Assembly: GCA_965263325.1 (NCBI GenBank)
Contig: CBDHGY010000002.1
Coordinates: 1,240,001 to 1,304,000, forward strand
From: CBDHGY01 sp965263325
GTDB lineage: Bacteria > Pseudomonadota > Alphaproteobacteria > Caulobacterales > Hyphomonadaceae
Length of the DNA: 64,000 nt
Reading direction: 5' to 3'
Shown here in pieces: positions 1-8,974 of this stretch; position 1 is the stretch's first letter, and every line of letters begins with the position of its first letter. Below the pieces are notes generated by a model. That model ran no database searches, was not told where the DNA came from, and was given only the letters and a program-made list of their open reading frames with translations. A program made the position numbers and the translations under genes.

Positions 1-224
1 ACGCCTTTGGTGGTCGACCAGACATTGACCAATGTGTCCTTTTCCCAAAGGCGGGTTTTAGCGGCATTCATATGGCCGCCCCATATGTCGACTTTCTTTT
101 CGCCGTTCTGAAAAAGGCAGAAGGATGCGCCTATCTCCAGACCATCGACGAAGTTTTTCTCGAAGACCTCAGCGACGCGTCGAAATTTTGGATCGGCGCG
201 TCCTGAGATTTCCATCGCTTCCAC
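1..224 (-). CDS. Serine hydrolase (beta-lactamase / family VIII esterase type), N-terminal part, cut by left edge
   Basis: The first 74 codons are visible and the rest lies beyond the left edge. The protein ends at the edge in VNVWSTTKGV, so the catalytic S-x-x-K motif (STTK) of class C beta-lactamase-like and family VIII esterases is present. It is a close paralogue of the gene at 8975-10117: both share DPKF, GLEIGAS and VDIWGG in the same order. I chose a GTG start at 224 because AAAGGAG lies about 8 nt upstream and because this start aligns with the paralogue's first residue; an in-frame ATG at 215 is the alternative. The gene follows the TonB receptor by 28 bp on the same strand and is probably co-transcribed with it. 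A cytoplasmic ester or lactone hydrolase is likely, since no signal peptide is seen. Confidence 0.85.
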   Translation of the reverse strand, partial: MEAMEISGRADPKFRRVAEVFEKNFVDGLEIGASFCLFQNGEKKVDIWGGHMNAAKTRLWEKDTLVNVWSTTKG

Positions 225-252
225 GATCGGCTCCTTTCATCCGACGACCCAA

Positions 253-2625
253 CTAGTCGAAACGAACGTCCAGTCTGATCCCATAGGTGGCCGGCAGCGC
301 CGCATAGCGCACCGTGGTATCAAGATTGGGCTGTGTCGCTGTCCAATAATATTCGTCAGTGACATTCTCGCCCCAAACCGACAGTCGCCACTTGTCATCG
401 CTTGCGGCGATGCCAGCCCGCAAATCGAAGAGCGTGCGCTCATTGATTTCTAGAATTGGTTCCTGGCCCAGCGAATTATTTGTGGAGGACTGATAAGTGA
501 TCCCGCCGCCTGCAAATCCTTTGAGCGATGGAGAGACATCCCATTCATAATTCGCATCACCGACAAAGTGCCATTCCGGCGTTTGCGGGAAGGGCTCGCC
601 ACTGAAATCGGTCGGATCTCCAAACGGGCCGAAACCGGTGAAATCGCCAATCTCTGAGTCGATATAGGATACACCACCTTTCAAGGTTAGACCTTCAACA
701 GGTACCCAAAGTGCGTCCAGTTCCGCACCTAGAACGTCAGATTCAGGGATATTTATCAATCGCAGCAGTGTGCTGAATACAGGATCCTCTACCTGACCTA
801 AAACCTGTTTGTCGGTGTAATCATACTGGAAGATCGCTCCGTTGAGCTGCAGGGTATTGTCGAGCAAAGTGGATTTGAATCCGACTTCATATGCTAACAC
901 TTCTTCCTGAGTGGCCGGCAATAATTGGCTCCGTGCGCTAGCAGAAATGGTCGGGAAGCTTCCCGCCTTGAAACCTTGACTGACATTGGCGTAGAGCAGC
1001 ACATTAGGATTGGGGCTCCAATCGAGGCCCGCACGCCAGGAAACATTATCCTCGTTCAGTTCATCCTGAACGAAGACCGGTGTAAATGTCTCGTCCACGG
1101 TGACACAACCACCCGGCTGGATAGGGTCGATGGGCGACAGCATGAATGCGCCGCGGAAGAAGTTCCAAAGTACCGTGAAGTTTTGAGCGGCAACGCCGTC
1201 TCCAAGATCAGCAGAACAACCCTCATGATCGATCTGGACATCTGTGTACCGCACGCCGCCATAAATGCTCACAGTGTCCGTCAAATCATAATCGACATTG
1301 GCGAAAATCGCGCTCGTTGTACTTTCTTGATTGTTGATATCGTCAGCCCCCGCATACAAGGGCAAACTCGGATCAAACCCCACGAACGTGAATGCGGGCG
1401 TACTCTCCGTAAGGTCTAAGCGCCCGGTTTCCAACGCTTCATCCTCAGCATAATTGACGCCGACAATCCAGCTGCCGCGCTCACCAATCGTTGAGCTTAA
1501 ACGAAGCTCTTGTGAGAAGGAATCAATGCTGCCGGAGGTCGCCACGGAGAGGTTTCGGAAGGTGGTGGCGTCGGTATCGACGAGTCGGTCTTCCTCATAA
1601 TCGCCAAAAGACGTGAGCGATGTGAGCGTTACTCCGTTGGTAAAATCATAATCCATCCTAAGATTCGCATAGAGGTACTCATTGTTCCGTTCATAGTCTT
1701 CGCCTGGCGTGAAGTCCGCTGCCTCAGCGTTCTCAGGTGCCACGGGGTAATTCAATAAACCCGGAGGCAGTAGAGGAGCCGCAGCCGGAATATTGGGGCG
1801 GACTTCTATCAGCTGACCTGCAGTTGTATCTGAATTGTCCTTGAACCCACCAACGGTCAAAAGAGACGAGAAATTGGCAGTTGGCTCCCAGGCCAAACTC
1901 AAACGAAAATTGGTGAAATCGACAGAGCCATTGGTCGCATTCGTCGTGAAACTGTCTTGCCAATCGTCCATCGTTGAGCGCTCGACCGCGAGACGCGCTG
2001 ACACGGTGTCGGACAACGGGCCGCTGACAAAACCGCCAATATCCACCGCATTGAATGTGCCAAAGCTGAAATGAGCGCCGGCTTGGAACTCATCTGTCGG
2101 TTTAGCTGCAATATAGTTGATCGCGCCACCGGTTGAGTTCTGTCCAAAAAGCGTCCCTTGGGGACCTTTTAGAATCTCAACCCGCTCCAAATCCAGCTGC
2201 GCGCCGCGAGTCTGGATTGCAAATGGGATCGGGGCTTCATCAACATAAACGCTGACGGTTGGGCGACCTCCGAGTGTAATATCGGCAAATCCTACACCGC
2301 GTAGCGTATAGATCGGCGTCCCCAAAATTGAGTCTGAATAATTGAAGGACGGCGAGATCTTAACCAGGTCTTTCGGTTGCGTGACGCCTGAGGCTGCGAG
2401 TTGATCTGCTGTTGCAACGCTGATCGACATCGGGACCGAATTCGAATCCTCAACGCGCTTTTGAGCGGTTACTAAAACCTTTGGCAAAACGGACGTATCA
2501 TCGGCTGCGTCGGCATCAGAATCGCTTTGCGCGAGTACGGGGGTGGCAGAAAGTGCTATCGCGATAGCGGACGCTGCTCCGAAACGAAGTGCCGAAATCC
2601 GGTGGGCTTTGAACGAGTGTGACAT
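253..2625 (-). CDS. TonB-dependent outer-membrane receptor
   Basis: A 790-residue outer-membrane importer for a TonB-energised substrate. The N-terminus is a signal peptide ending near ATPVLAQ, then a plug domain with VLVTAQKR, the LRGVGF and SVYVDEAPIP stretches and LKGPQGTLFGQNSTGGAINY, then a long beta-barrel. This is the sphingomonad/Caulobacter style of receptor often assigned to iron complexes but also used for carbon substrates. The ATG at 2625 is preceded by GGAGGA. The gene lies directly downstream of an AraC regulator and upstream of a serine hydrolase on the same strand, and its promoter carries the 39-bp element shared by the neighbouring catabolic genes. I therefore infer uptake of the catabolised compound rather than iron, but the ligand is not readable from sequence. 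Confidence 0.93.
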   Translation of the reverse strand: MSHSFKAHRISALRFGAASAIAIALSATPVLAQSDSDADAADDTSVLPKVLVTAQKRVEDSNSVPMSISVATADQLAASGVTQPKDLVKISPSFNYSDSILGTPIYTLRGVGFADITLGGRPTVSVYVDEAPIPFAIQTRGAQLDLERVEILKGPQGTLFGQNSTGGAINYIAAKPTDEFQAGAHFSFGTFNAVDIGGFVSGPLSDTVSARLAVERSTMDDWQDSFTTNATNGSVDFTNFRLSLAWEPTANFSSLLTVGGFKDNSDTTAGQLIEVRPNIPAAAPLLPPGLLNYPVAPENAEAADFTPGEDYERNNEYLYANLRMDYDFTNGVTLTSLTSFGDYEEDRLVDTDATTFRNLSVATSGSIDSFSQELRLSSTIGERGSWIVGVNYAEDEALETGRLDLTESTPAFTFVGFDPSLPLYAGADDINNQESTTSAIFANVDYDLTDTVSIYGGVRYTDVQIDHEGCSADLGDGVAAQNFTVLWNFFRGAFMLSPIDPIQPGGCVTVDETFTPVFVQDELNEDNVSWRAGLDWSPNPNVLLYANVSQGFKAGSFPTISASARSQLLPATQEEVLAYEVGFKSTLLDNTLQLNGAIFQYDYTDKQVLGQVEDPVFSTLLRLINIPESDVLGAELDALWVPVEGLTLKGGVSYIDSEIGDFTGFGPFGDPTDFSGEPFPQTPEWHFVGDANYEWDVSPSLKGFAGGGITYQSSTNNSLGQEPILEINERTLFDLRAGIAASDDKWRLSVWGENVTDEYYWTATQPNLDTTVRYAALPATYGIRLDVRFD

Positions 2626-2693
2626 GCTTCCTCCAACTGTTTTTCCTGCAGGCTGTATTCGCCCAATCGGTTTTTTTGTTGGAGTTAGGTTTC

Positions 2694-2753
2694 AATAGAA
2701 ATCGCCAACAAAAAAGGGTCGGCGCACCCGAACCGAACCGGACATTTTTGGAC
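2694..2753 (-). promoter_or_regulatory. Copy A of the 39-bp regulon element with promoter, upstream of the TonB receptor
   Basis: Read on the minus strand, 2753-2715 has the pattern GTCC-N6-GTCCG-N7-TCGGG-N5-YGACCCT. The last part supplies a -35-like CCGACC (2722-2717), followed by a 17-bp spacer and TCTATT (2699-2694) as -10. The start codon of the receptor is about 60 nt beyond the expected transcription start. Placement of the element against the -35 is typical of class II activation. Three further copies have identical length and spacing. Confidence 0.72.
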
Positions 2754-2777
2754 AGCAACTTCGCTTGTTTGTCTGAG

Positions 2778-3791
2778 TTAGGAGAACAAACTTGCCCGGT
2801 ATTGCGACGGGCTCGCGCCCATCCAGCGCCGGAAAGCACGCCGGAAGCTTCGTGTGTCTTCATAACCAAGTTGTTCGCTAATCGACTCAACAGTAAGACC
2901 CGCATGAATGAGACTGGTGGCGCGCTGACATTTAACTTCATTTGCGAGATCTCGGAACGAACACCCTTCCAAACTTAAGCGTCGTGCCAATGTTTTGGTC
3001 GACATTTTGAATGCCTCTGCAATCTCTGTTTGATCATGTCCCGCCTGAAGGAGCGTTTTGACCCGTTCTGCGATGACGCCGCCAGATTTGGGCGAAGCTC
3101 GGCTAGCGACAAGACTCTTTAGTGTGGAATGCACGCCGTCGCGCCATTCCTCAATTTCTGAGTTTACGACCGGCACCTCTGCAACTTCTGGCGAAAAAAC
3201 GATCTCGACATCATCCCCTTTGTAAATGACGGGGGCCGCCATCAGATCCAGCAGTGTCGAGCCCGACGTGTCTCTAGACTTCATCGAGGCGGTTCGAAGT
3301 ACTTTCAACCAGTCATCCGCCATCCAGCAGAAGATTGCGTAAAAGGTAGCTGCTGTGGTCTCCAATAGGAGCGGGTGGAATTCTGATTTCGGTCCACTAA
3401 TACTCCACCTAAGAGACAGGCCCGAGGCACGGCGCGCCACTGAGATACGCATATCCGAACTGACAATGCGCCAGGCATCAGAATAAGCATTTATCGCTTC
3501 ATGTACGGTGTCACAGAGCAACATCCGTGCAACAATTAGATTGGTTCCGCCCGCTCTCAAACGGTCAGCCAGAGCGTTGTGCAACTCGTCATCTACAAGC
3601 GCCGCATGCTCAGTGAATAGACGCCAGCAATCGTCGGCGGGAATCACACGCTTTGGATCATCCGTCGCGGGATTGATGTCATATGCCGCAAATAACTTCT
3701 TCGTCTTCTCGTTCAACGCCCAATCCACACCAAGCCATGTCAGAATGTCTTGCAGGGGCATGCCGATCTTGGTTTGGCGATCAGTTTCCAT
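2778..3791 (-). CDS. AraC-family transcriptional regulator
   Basis: A 337-residue regulator. Residues 1-200 resemble the N-terminal ligand-binding domain of the OruR/ArgR-like AraC subgroup. The C-terminal 100 residues are a double helix-turn-helix AraC domain, with the first helix pair around QTEIAEAFKMSTKTLARRL and the second around ESISEQLGYEDTRSFRRAFRRWMG, the latter being the hallmark of the family. It is transcribed away from the SDR gene at 4025 and towards the TonB receptor, whose promoter begins immediately after its stop codon. Its position in the centre of genes sharing a 39-bp promoter element makes it the likely activator of that set; this is inference. METDRQ at 3791 is taken as the start; MPLQDI at 3761 is also possible. 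Confidence 0.92.
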   Translation of the reverse strand: METDRQTKIGMPLQDILTWLGVDWALNEKTKKLFAAYDINPATDDPKRVIPADDCWRLFTEHAALVDDELHNALADRLRAGGTNLIVARMLLCDTVHEAINAYSDAWRIVSSDMRISVARRASGLSLRWSISGPKSEFHPLLLETTAATFYAIFCWMADDWLKVLRTASMKSRDTSGSTLLDLMAAPVIYKGDDVEIVFSPEVAEVPVVNSEIEEWRDGVHSTLKSLVASRASPKSGGVIAERVKTLLQAGHDQTEIAEAFKMSTKTLARRLSLEGCSFRDLANEVKCQRATSLIHAGLTVESISEQLGYEDTRSFRRAFRRWMGASPSQYRASLFS

Positions 3792-3922
3792 CGCTCAGCC
3801 TATATTTGTTTCCTCCGCCGGTGTGGACGCTTTTGCTCTCTTTCGGCGCTGTTTATCGTAGCTGATTTATTAAACTTACACAATCTCAGTCGCTTGGCGC
3901 TGTTTGAATTTCTGCTCATTTT

Positions 3923-3961
3923 GGGAGAAAAAGTCCCCTTTAGATTTAGGCGATTGGACCT
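3923..3961 (+). promoter_or_regulatory. Degenerate fifth copy (E) of the 39-bp element, upstream of the first SDR gene
   Basis: An ungapped alignment to copy C gives 23 identities of 39 by hand count. The second GTCC block, GATTG and a final CCT are kept, but the first GTCC and the TCGGG block are lost. A TTGGAC at 3954-3959 sits where the -35 falls in the other copies. It points towards the SDR gene at 4025, 63 bp away, as the other copies point to their genes. It may be a weak site or a coincidence. Confidence 0.35.
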
Positions 3962-4024
3962 CCACATGCGCCTTTTCTGTCCGCTAGGTTCATAGACAGA
4001 TGCGAATTGCGGAGGACCTAGCCG

Positions 4025-4822
4025 ATGAATGTGAACGGCAAGAGACATGAGGGAAAATGCGTGTTTATCACTGGCGCGGGTCAAGGCATCGGACGCGCCG
4101 CTGCTATTCGGCTGGCGGAGGAAGGTGCCAATATCATCGCGAATGATCTGTCAGAAGAGGTGTTGACGGACCTGAAGGCGGATGTATCAGCCCGGGGTGT
4201 CAGCTGCGAAACCGTGTGTGGCAGCGTCGCAGAATTCGCGACTCTGGATCAGGCTTTTGAAATCGCAAGCACGCGTTTCGGCCAGCTCGATGGATTGGTC
4301 AATAATGCGGGTTTTGGCGGCTATATGAAGCGTTTCGACCAGGTCAATCCAGAGGAATTCGAGACTATAATTGATATCAATCTGCGACCCGTCTGGTACG
4401 GTATGAAGCTCGCTTATGCTGCTATGGAGGGTCGCGGCGGTTCGATTGTAAACGTCTCTTCGATGGCTGGTATCCGCCCCAATCGCAACCATTCCCCTTA
4501 TGGTATGACCAAAGCAGCCGTGATCAGCTTGACGCAGCACGCCGCGATGGATTACGCACCCGCCAATATTCGCGTGAACGCCCTCTGTCCCGGCCCTGTT
4601 GAGACGCCGATCTTTGATCAGATGCGCGATTATTTGGATGAAGAAGGCGTTCAACGCGCTCGTAACCTGGTGCGCTCGCGTACGGTCATGAACCGGTTCG
4701 GATTACCTGCAGAACAAGCCGCTGCCATTGCGTTTCTGCTAAGCGACGACGCCTCTTTTATCACTGGGATTGCGATGCCGGTGGATGGCGGATGGTCTGT
4801 CTCGGACGGACGGCGAATGTAA
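4025..4822 (+). CDS. Short-chain dehydrogenase/reductase (SDR)
   Basis: A 265-residue classical SDR that oxidises or reduces an alcohol/ketone pair with NAD(P). It has the Rossmann TGxxxGIG motif (FITGAGQGIG, residues about 16-25), NNAG in the middle, the catalytic Ser of VNVSSMAG and the YxxxK pair (YGMTK), followed by the family's NALCPGPVETP. Length is normal. It is followed after 40 bp by a second SDR preceded by AGGAGG, so the two form an operon transcribed away from the AraC gene. In the context of a monooxygenase and an Old Yellow Enzyme it could make the ketone substrate from an alcohol. The substrate cannot be deduced. Confidence 0.92.
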   Translation: MNVNGKRHEGKCVFITGAGQGIGRAAAIRLAEEGANIIANDLSEEVLTDLKADVSARGVSCETVCGSVAEFATLDQAFEIASTRFGQLDGLVNNAGFGGYMKRFDQVNPEEFETIIDINLRPVWYGMKLAYAAMEGRGGSIVNVSSMAGIRPNRNHSPYGMTKAAVISLTQHAAMDYAPANIRVNALCPGPVETPIFDQMRDYLDEEGVQRARNLVRSRTVMNRFGLPAEQAAAIAFLLSDDASFITGIAMPVDGGWSVSDGRRM

Positions 4823-4862
4823 CAAAGACGCGCCAAAAAGGTGCGCTATCTAGGAGGAAATT

Positions 4863-5738
4863 ATGAGCGCTGAACGCTTGAAAGACAAAGTCGCCGTGAT
4901 CACGGGCGGAGCCAGCGGTATTGGACTTGCCACAGCAGAGAAATTCATGTCTCACGGCGCTATGGTGGTTATCGGGGACCTCAATGAGGAGGTTACGGCC
5001 AATGCCCATGCGCGCCTTCAATCACTGGGTTTCGATGGGCAGTTTTTGTTTCGCCGGGTCGACGTATCAAATGAGGCGGAGGTGGAGGCCCTGATGCTGG
5101 ACGCCCAAACCAAGTTTGGAGGACTGGACATCGCTTTCAACAATGCTGGCATTGCCGGTGCCATCGGCCCGATCACTGAGGTCGATGTCGATCATTGGGA
5201 CAAAACCTTTGCCGTCATGACACGCGGTGTCTTCCTAGGCGTTAAACACGCCGCGAGGCACATGAAGAAACGCGGTGGTGGGTCAATTATTAATACCTCA
5301 TCCATTGCCGGTCTCGCCAGCGGCGTGATTCCGACTGCCTATGCTGCTGCGAAAGCAGCGGTTGTCAGCTTGACGCGCAATTGCGCGTTGGAACTTGCTG
5401 AACATCGCATTCGAGTAAATTGCGTTTGTCCGGGCATTATCTTCACACCGTTGATGCATCAAGGTCGAGAAGAGGTTGCGAAGACAGTCGCGGAAACGAT
5501 CCAACCCTGGCCAGATCGCGGAGAACCCGAGCATGTCGCGAACGGTGTGCTTTATCTTGCAAGTGATGAAAGCGCTTTTGTCACGGGCGAAGCGCATGTG
5601 ATCGATGGCGGATATTTGTCCAATGGGTTGCTGAACGTACATCCACTGCATGGCGACACCGAAAAGGCGAAGCAATTCGCTGGGATGATTTATGGCACCT
5701 CTGGGCAGAAGCGCGAGCTGCGCAAGCTCGATACCTAG
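4863..5738 (+). CDS. Short-chain dehydrogenase/reductase (SDR), second of an operon pair
   Basis: A 291-residue SDR with VITGGASGIG near the N-terminus, NNAG, the catalytic Ser in NTSSIAG and the YxxxK motif (YAAAK). The RVNCVCPGIIFTPL stretch and the C-terminal VTGEAHVIDGGY are typical of the family. About 30 extra residues extend the C-terminus beyond the usual length of near 250-260. The ATG follows AGGAGGAAATT, an excellent ribosome site. It is the second gene of the pair starting at 4025. The two SDRs are clearly different sequences, so they probably act on successive or stereoisomeric alcohols. The promoter of the next gene, the monooxygenase, starts only about 8 bp after its stop. Confidence 0.92.
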   Translation: MSAERLKDKVAVITGGASGIGLATAEKFMSHGAMVVIGDLNEEVTANAHARLQSLGFDGQFLFRRVDVSNEAEVEALMLDAQTKFGGLDIAFNNAGIAGAIGPITEVDVDHWDKTFAVMTRGVFLGVKHAARHMKKRGGGSIINTSSIAGLASGVIPTAYAAAKAAVVSLTRNCALELAEHRIRVNCVCPGIIFTPLMHQGREEVAKTVAETIQPWPDRGEPEHVANGVLYLASDESAFVTGEAHVIDGGYLSNGLLNVHPLHGDTEKAKQFAGMIYGTSGQKRELRKLDT

Positions 5739-5745
5739 TGTATTT

Positions 5746-5805
5746 GTCTAAAAGAGTCCGGTTTCGATCGGGCGTGCCGACCCTAGTTTAGCCGCCCATC
5801 CTATG
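5746..5805 (+). promoter_or_regulatory. Copy D of the 39-bp regulon element with promoter, upstream of the Baeyer-Villiger monooxygenase
   Basis: 5746-5784 reads GTCT-N6-GTCCG-N7-TCGGG-N5-CGACCCT, the same layout and length as copies A-C. CCGACC at 5777-5782 is placed as a -35, and 17 bp later CCTATG (5800-5805) as a weak -10. The monooxygenase ATG is 89 bp beyond the element. Confidence 0.7.
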
Positions 5806-5873
5806 AAAACTTCAAGTGCAGAAAATGTAAAGCGCGATGCACTGAAAGTCGCCACACATGCGAGGAAAGCCTT

Positions 5874-7397
5874 ATGTCCGCGAGTAAGATCGAAGATGCA
5901 GTCACCAAACCAGAGGCGGCCACTGAGCATTTTGATGTGCTCGTCATCGGAGCGGGCATCGCCGGCATCGGCGCAGCGCGCGGCCTGCAGCAAGAGTGCC
6001 CTAACAAATCCTATGTCGTCCTAGACGCGATGGAGAATTTTGGCGGCACCTGGCATTGCCACACCTATCCCGGCATTCGCTCAGATAGCGATCTCTACAC
6101 ATTCGGGTATCGATTCAAGCCATGGATCGGGAACCCAATCGCGTCGCGAGAAGCAATTCTTCGCTATCTCGGCGAAGTGATCGAGGAACATGATCTCGGG
6201 CAGAATTTCCGATATGGGCACCGCGTCCAGTCGGCAGAGTGGGACAGTAAATCAAATTTGTGGACCCTGCTGGTGGATACCGGGAAGCAGGTGCAACACT
6301 TTACCGGGAATTTCCTCTGGATGTGCCCTGGCTATTACCGTCACGCGAAAGGCTATCAGCCGGACTGGCCGGACTTCGACAAGTTTGAAGGAACTGTCGT
6401 GCATCCTCAAACCTGGCCAGAGGATCTCGACTACAAGGACAAACGCGTGATCGTCATCGGCTCCGGTGCGACCGCGGCGACTCTCGTGCCAGCGCTTGCC
6501 GGCGACTGCAAGTCACTCACCATGTTGCAGCGTTCTCCGACTTATTTCGTGCCGGCCGAGAATCGCAACCGCCTGGCCAACATGCTGCGCGAGATCGAAA
6601 TTGATGAACATACGATCCATGAAATCGTGCGTCGCAAATATGTCTATGATCAGGGGCGTTTCCTTCAAAAAACCCTCACCCATCCCGACGAAGCCAAAGA
6701 AGACCTTCTCGCGCCGCTTCGGGAGTATTTGACGCAAAAACAGATCGACGAGCATTTCACTCCTAAATACCGCCCCTGGCATCAACGGATCGCCGTCGTC
6801 CCGGACGGTGACCTACTCAAAGCCATTCGCGATGGAGAAGCGGAGATCGTCACGGACCATATCGATCGCTTCGACGAAACAGGCATTCACTTGAAATCTG
6901 GCCGTCACCTTGAAGCGGATATCGTCGTCACGGCGACCGGGTTCAGCATAAATGTCATGGGCGATATTGAGGTGAGTGTAGATGGTGAGGCCGTCGATTT
7001 TGCCGACGTCGTCACTTATCGCGGCTTCATGTATACGGGCGTGCCAAACATGGCCGCCATGTTCATCAGCTATCTGCGCGCCGCCAGTTATACGCTTAAA
7101 GTCGATCTGGTCGTCGATGTTGTCACCAATCTCCTGAACCACATGGAAAAGACTGGTGCCTCAAAGGTTGAAGTGGCCTTGCGCCCAGAAGATCAAGGCA
7201 TGGAGCTCGAGCCGTTGATTAATCCGAAGATATTTAATCCCGGTCTCTTACAGCGACATTTGCACGAACTGCCAAAATGCGGGGATAAAGAGGAATGGCA
7301 ACTCAGCCAGGATTATTGGACGGAAAAAGACGTGCTTCCGACGCTCGACTTCGAGTCGCCTGAGTTCGTGTACGAGAAACAAACAGAAGATGCCTAG
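5874..7397 (+). CDS. Baeyer-Villiger-type flavin monooxygenase
   Basis: A 507-residue FAD- and NADPH-dependent enzyme that inserts one oxygen next to a ketone to give an ester or lactone. Evidence is the FAD-binding GAGIAG (residues 26-31), the Baeyer-Villiger fingerprint FxGxxxHxxxWP as FEGTVVHPQTWP (171-182), and the second nucleotide-binding stretch VIGSGATAA just after it. The start ATG has GAGGAAA upstream. The next gene, an EthD protein, overlaps by 8 bp, so the two are translationally coupled. The promoter bears regulon element D. With hydrolases and an ene-reductase nearby, a lactone-forming step on a cyclic ketone is a reasonable inference, but the substrate is open. Confidence 0.92.
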   Translation: MSASKIEDAVTKPEAATEHFDVLVIGAGIAGIGAARGLQQECPNKSYVVLDAMENFGGTWHCHTYPGIRSDSDLYTFGYRFKPWIGNPIASREAILRYLGEVIEEHDLGQNFRYGHRVQSAEWDSKSNLWTLLVDTGKQVQHFTGNFLWMCPGYYRHAKGYQPDWPDFDKFEGTVVHPQTWPEDLDYKDKRVIVIGSGATAATLVPALAGDCKSLTMLQRSPTYFVPAENRNRLANMLREIEIDEHTIHEIVRRKYVYDQGRFLQKTLTHPDEAKEDLLAPLREYLTQKQIDEHFTPKYRPWHQRIAVVPDGDLLKAIRDGEAEIVTDHIDRFDETGIHLKSGRHLEADIVVTATGFSINVMGDIEVSVDGEAVDFADVVTYRGFMYTGVPNMAAMFISYLRAASYTLKVDLVVDVVTNLLNHMEKTGASKVEVALRPEDQGMELEPLINPKIFNPGLLQRHLHELPKCGDKEEWQLSQDYWTEKDVLPTLDFESPEFVYEKQTEDA

Positions 7398-7767
7398 CGA
7401 ACTGATGTTCAAGACGCTCACCGCCATTCACCGACGGGAAGACCTGACATTCGATGAATTCATGAGCCACTGGACGGAAATCCACGCCAACCTGATACAA
7501 CAGCATGCGGTGGCGCTAGGTATCGTCAAATACATCCAGCTGCATCACACGGCTTCCCCCAAAAGCGATTCATCGGTGTCATCATCACGTCCGCAATATG
7601 ACGGCATCGCTGAAGTCTGGTATCAAAGCGAAGATCACTTTCGCGCATTGGGCAAATCAGAAGCGGGTCGAGCGGCAGTTGAGAAAGTCGTTGAGGATCA
7701 GAAGAAGTTTATTGGCAGTGAAATCCCATTGTTCAAGGGCTATGAGTCCGAGATCATCAGCCCCTAA
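7390..7767 (+). CDS. EthD-domain protein
   Basis: A 125-residue protein of the EthD family (dimeric alpha-beta barrel). The family signature is seen as LTFDEFMSHWTEIHANL near residues 18-35, with a conserved HA, and VKYIQLHH after it. EthD proteins accompany oxidative ring or ether catabolism and some act as decarboxylases or small-molecule binding partners; the exact role here is unknown. It overlaps the monooxygenase gene by 8 bp and ends convergently with the epoxide hydrolase, whose stop overlaps its last 4 bp. The C-terminal half has a serine-rich insert (SPKSDSSVSSS) that looks disordered. Confidence 0.88.
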   Translation: MPSELMFKTLTAIHRREDLTFDEFMSHWTEIHANLIQQHAVALGIVKYIQLHHTASPKSDSSVSSSRPQYDGIAEVWYQSEDHFRALGKSEAGRAAVEKVVEDQKKFIGSEIPLFKGYESEIISP

Positions 7768-8912
7768 AGGGACATTTTCGCAAAGCAGGCACGCAATTCT
7801 TTGACGAACAATTCGGGCTGCTCAAGCGCTGCAAAGTGTCCGCCTTTGCCGGGCTCGCCATAATAGACCAGATTGTCAAAGAATGGCTCCGCCCAGGACT
7901 TGGGCGCCGGCACAATTTCCCTCGGAAACTTGGAATAGCCTGCAGGAATCTCGACCTTCAATTCTTCGCCCCCAAATGGGTTCCCAAAACTCTCCCAATA
8001 AAGCTTGGCCGAAGAAGAGCCGCTCGCCGTCATCCAATATAGTGTAACCGTGTCCAGCATTTCATCACGGCTGACGGCACTCTCGGGGTGACCATCATTG
8101 TCCGTCCACGCGCAAAATTTGTCGACAATCCAGGTAAGCTGCGCGACCGGTGAATCGACCAAACCATACCCGGTAGTCTGTGGCCGCGTGCGCTGCTGTA
8201 TCGCGTAACCCATGCCTTGTTCTTGATGAGCTTGCGCGGCGACCAATGCCCGCTGATCGTCTTCGCTTGGATTCGCGAAGATCTCTGGCGGGGGCATCGC
8301 CACCAGCATGTTGAGATGAAGCCCCGCGCATTGACCGAGATTTTGATGCCCGATCGCTGCCGTCATCACTGCGCCCCAATCTCCGCCTTGAGCAAAATAA
8401 CGCTCGTATCCGAGCCGCTGCATGAGAGTGTTCCAGGTGGCAGCGATCTTCATCACGCCCCATCCAGATCCGGTGGGTTTTCCTGAAAATCCGAACCCAG
8501 GCAGAGATGGACAAACGACATGGAACGCATCCTCGACCCGTCCTCCATTCGATACGGGATCCACCAGCGGTTCGATCACTTCGAAGAATTCGAAGACCGA
8601 TCCCGGCCACCCATGCGTGAGTATCAGCGGTCGTGCGCCCGGAACCTCGCTCTTTTTATGCAGAAAATGAATATCAAGTCCGTCAATATCGGTGGTGAAG
8701 TGTTCGAACCGCGCCAGCTTCGCCAAACGCTCTGACCAGTTGTATTGCGTTCGCCAATAGTCAGCGAGTTCCTTCGCATAGGACACAGGAGTTCCTTGGC
8801 TCCAATCCTCGACCGTTTCCGGCTCGGGCCAACGCGTTCGAAGCAGACGCTCTTTCAGATCCTTCACCGCCGTATTGTCTGCGGTTAGCGTCAATGGCGT
8901 AATCTCGGACAA
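7764..8912 (-). CDS. Epoxide hydrolase, EHN-domain type
   Basis: A 382-residue alpha/beta hydrolase with the N-terminal EHN domain characteristic of juvenile-hormone/microsomal-type epoxide hydrolases (residues 1-110, RWPEPETV and LARFEHFTTDIDGLDIHF). The oxyanion motif HGWPGS is at 100-105, the nucleophile Asp178 in GGDWG, and the catalytic His near 359 in GGHFAALE. It would open an epoxide to a diol in the cytoplasm. The start is TTG at 8912, with GGGAGG about 8 nt before it. The gene lies 62 bp behind the serine hydrolase on the same strand, so the two probably share the promoter with element B. Confidence 0.92.
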   Translation of the reverse strand: MSEITPLTLTADNTAVKDLKERLLRTRWPEPETVEDWSQGTPVSYAKELADYWRTQYNWSERLAKLARFEHFTTDIDGLDIHFLHKKSEVPGARPLILTHGWPGSVFEFFEVIEPLVDPVSNGGRVEDAFHVVCPSLPGFGFSGKPTGSGWGVMKIAATWNTLMQRLGYERYFAQGGDWGAVMTAAIGHQNLGQCAGLHLNMLVAMPPPEIFANPSEDDQRALVAAQAHQEQGMGYAIQQRTRPQTTGYGLVDSPVAQLTWIVDKFCAWTDNDGHPESAVSRDEMLDTVTLYWMTASGSSSAKLYWESFGNPFGGEELKVEIPAGYSKFPREIVPAPKSWAEPFFDNLVYYGEPGKGGHFAALEQPELFVKELRACFAKMSL

Positions 8913-8974
8913 GACAAGACCTCCCGGTTCGAATTTATGCGGATTTGAATCAGCTCCAGAACGGAGTCCTCAGA

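Noticed and set aside
925..1419. 164-codon plus-strand frame inside the first TonB receptor gene
   Set aside because: It is a shadow of the receptor gene, with no ribosome site and no recognisable domain.
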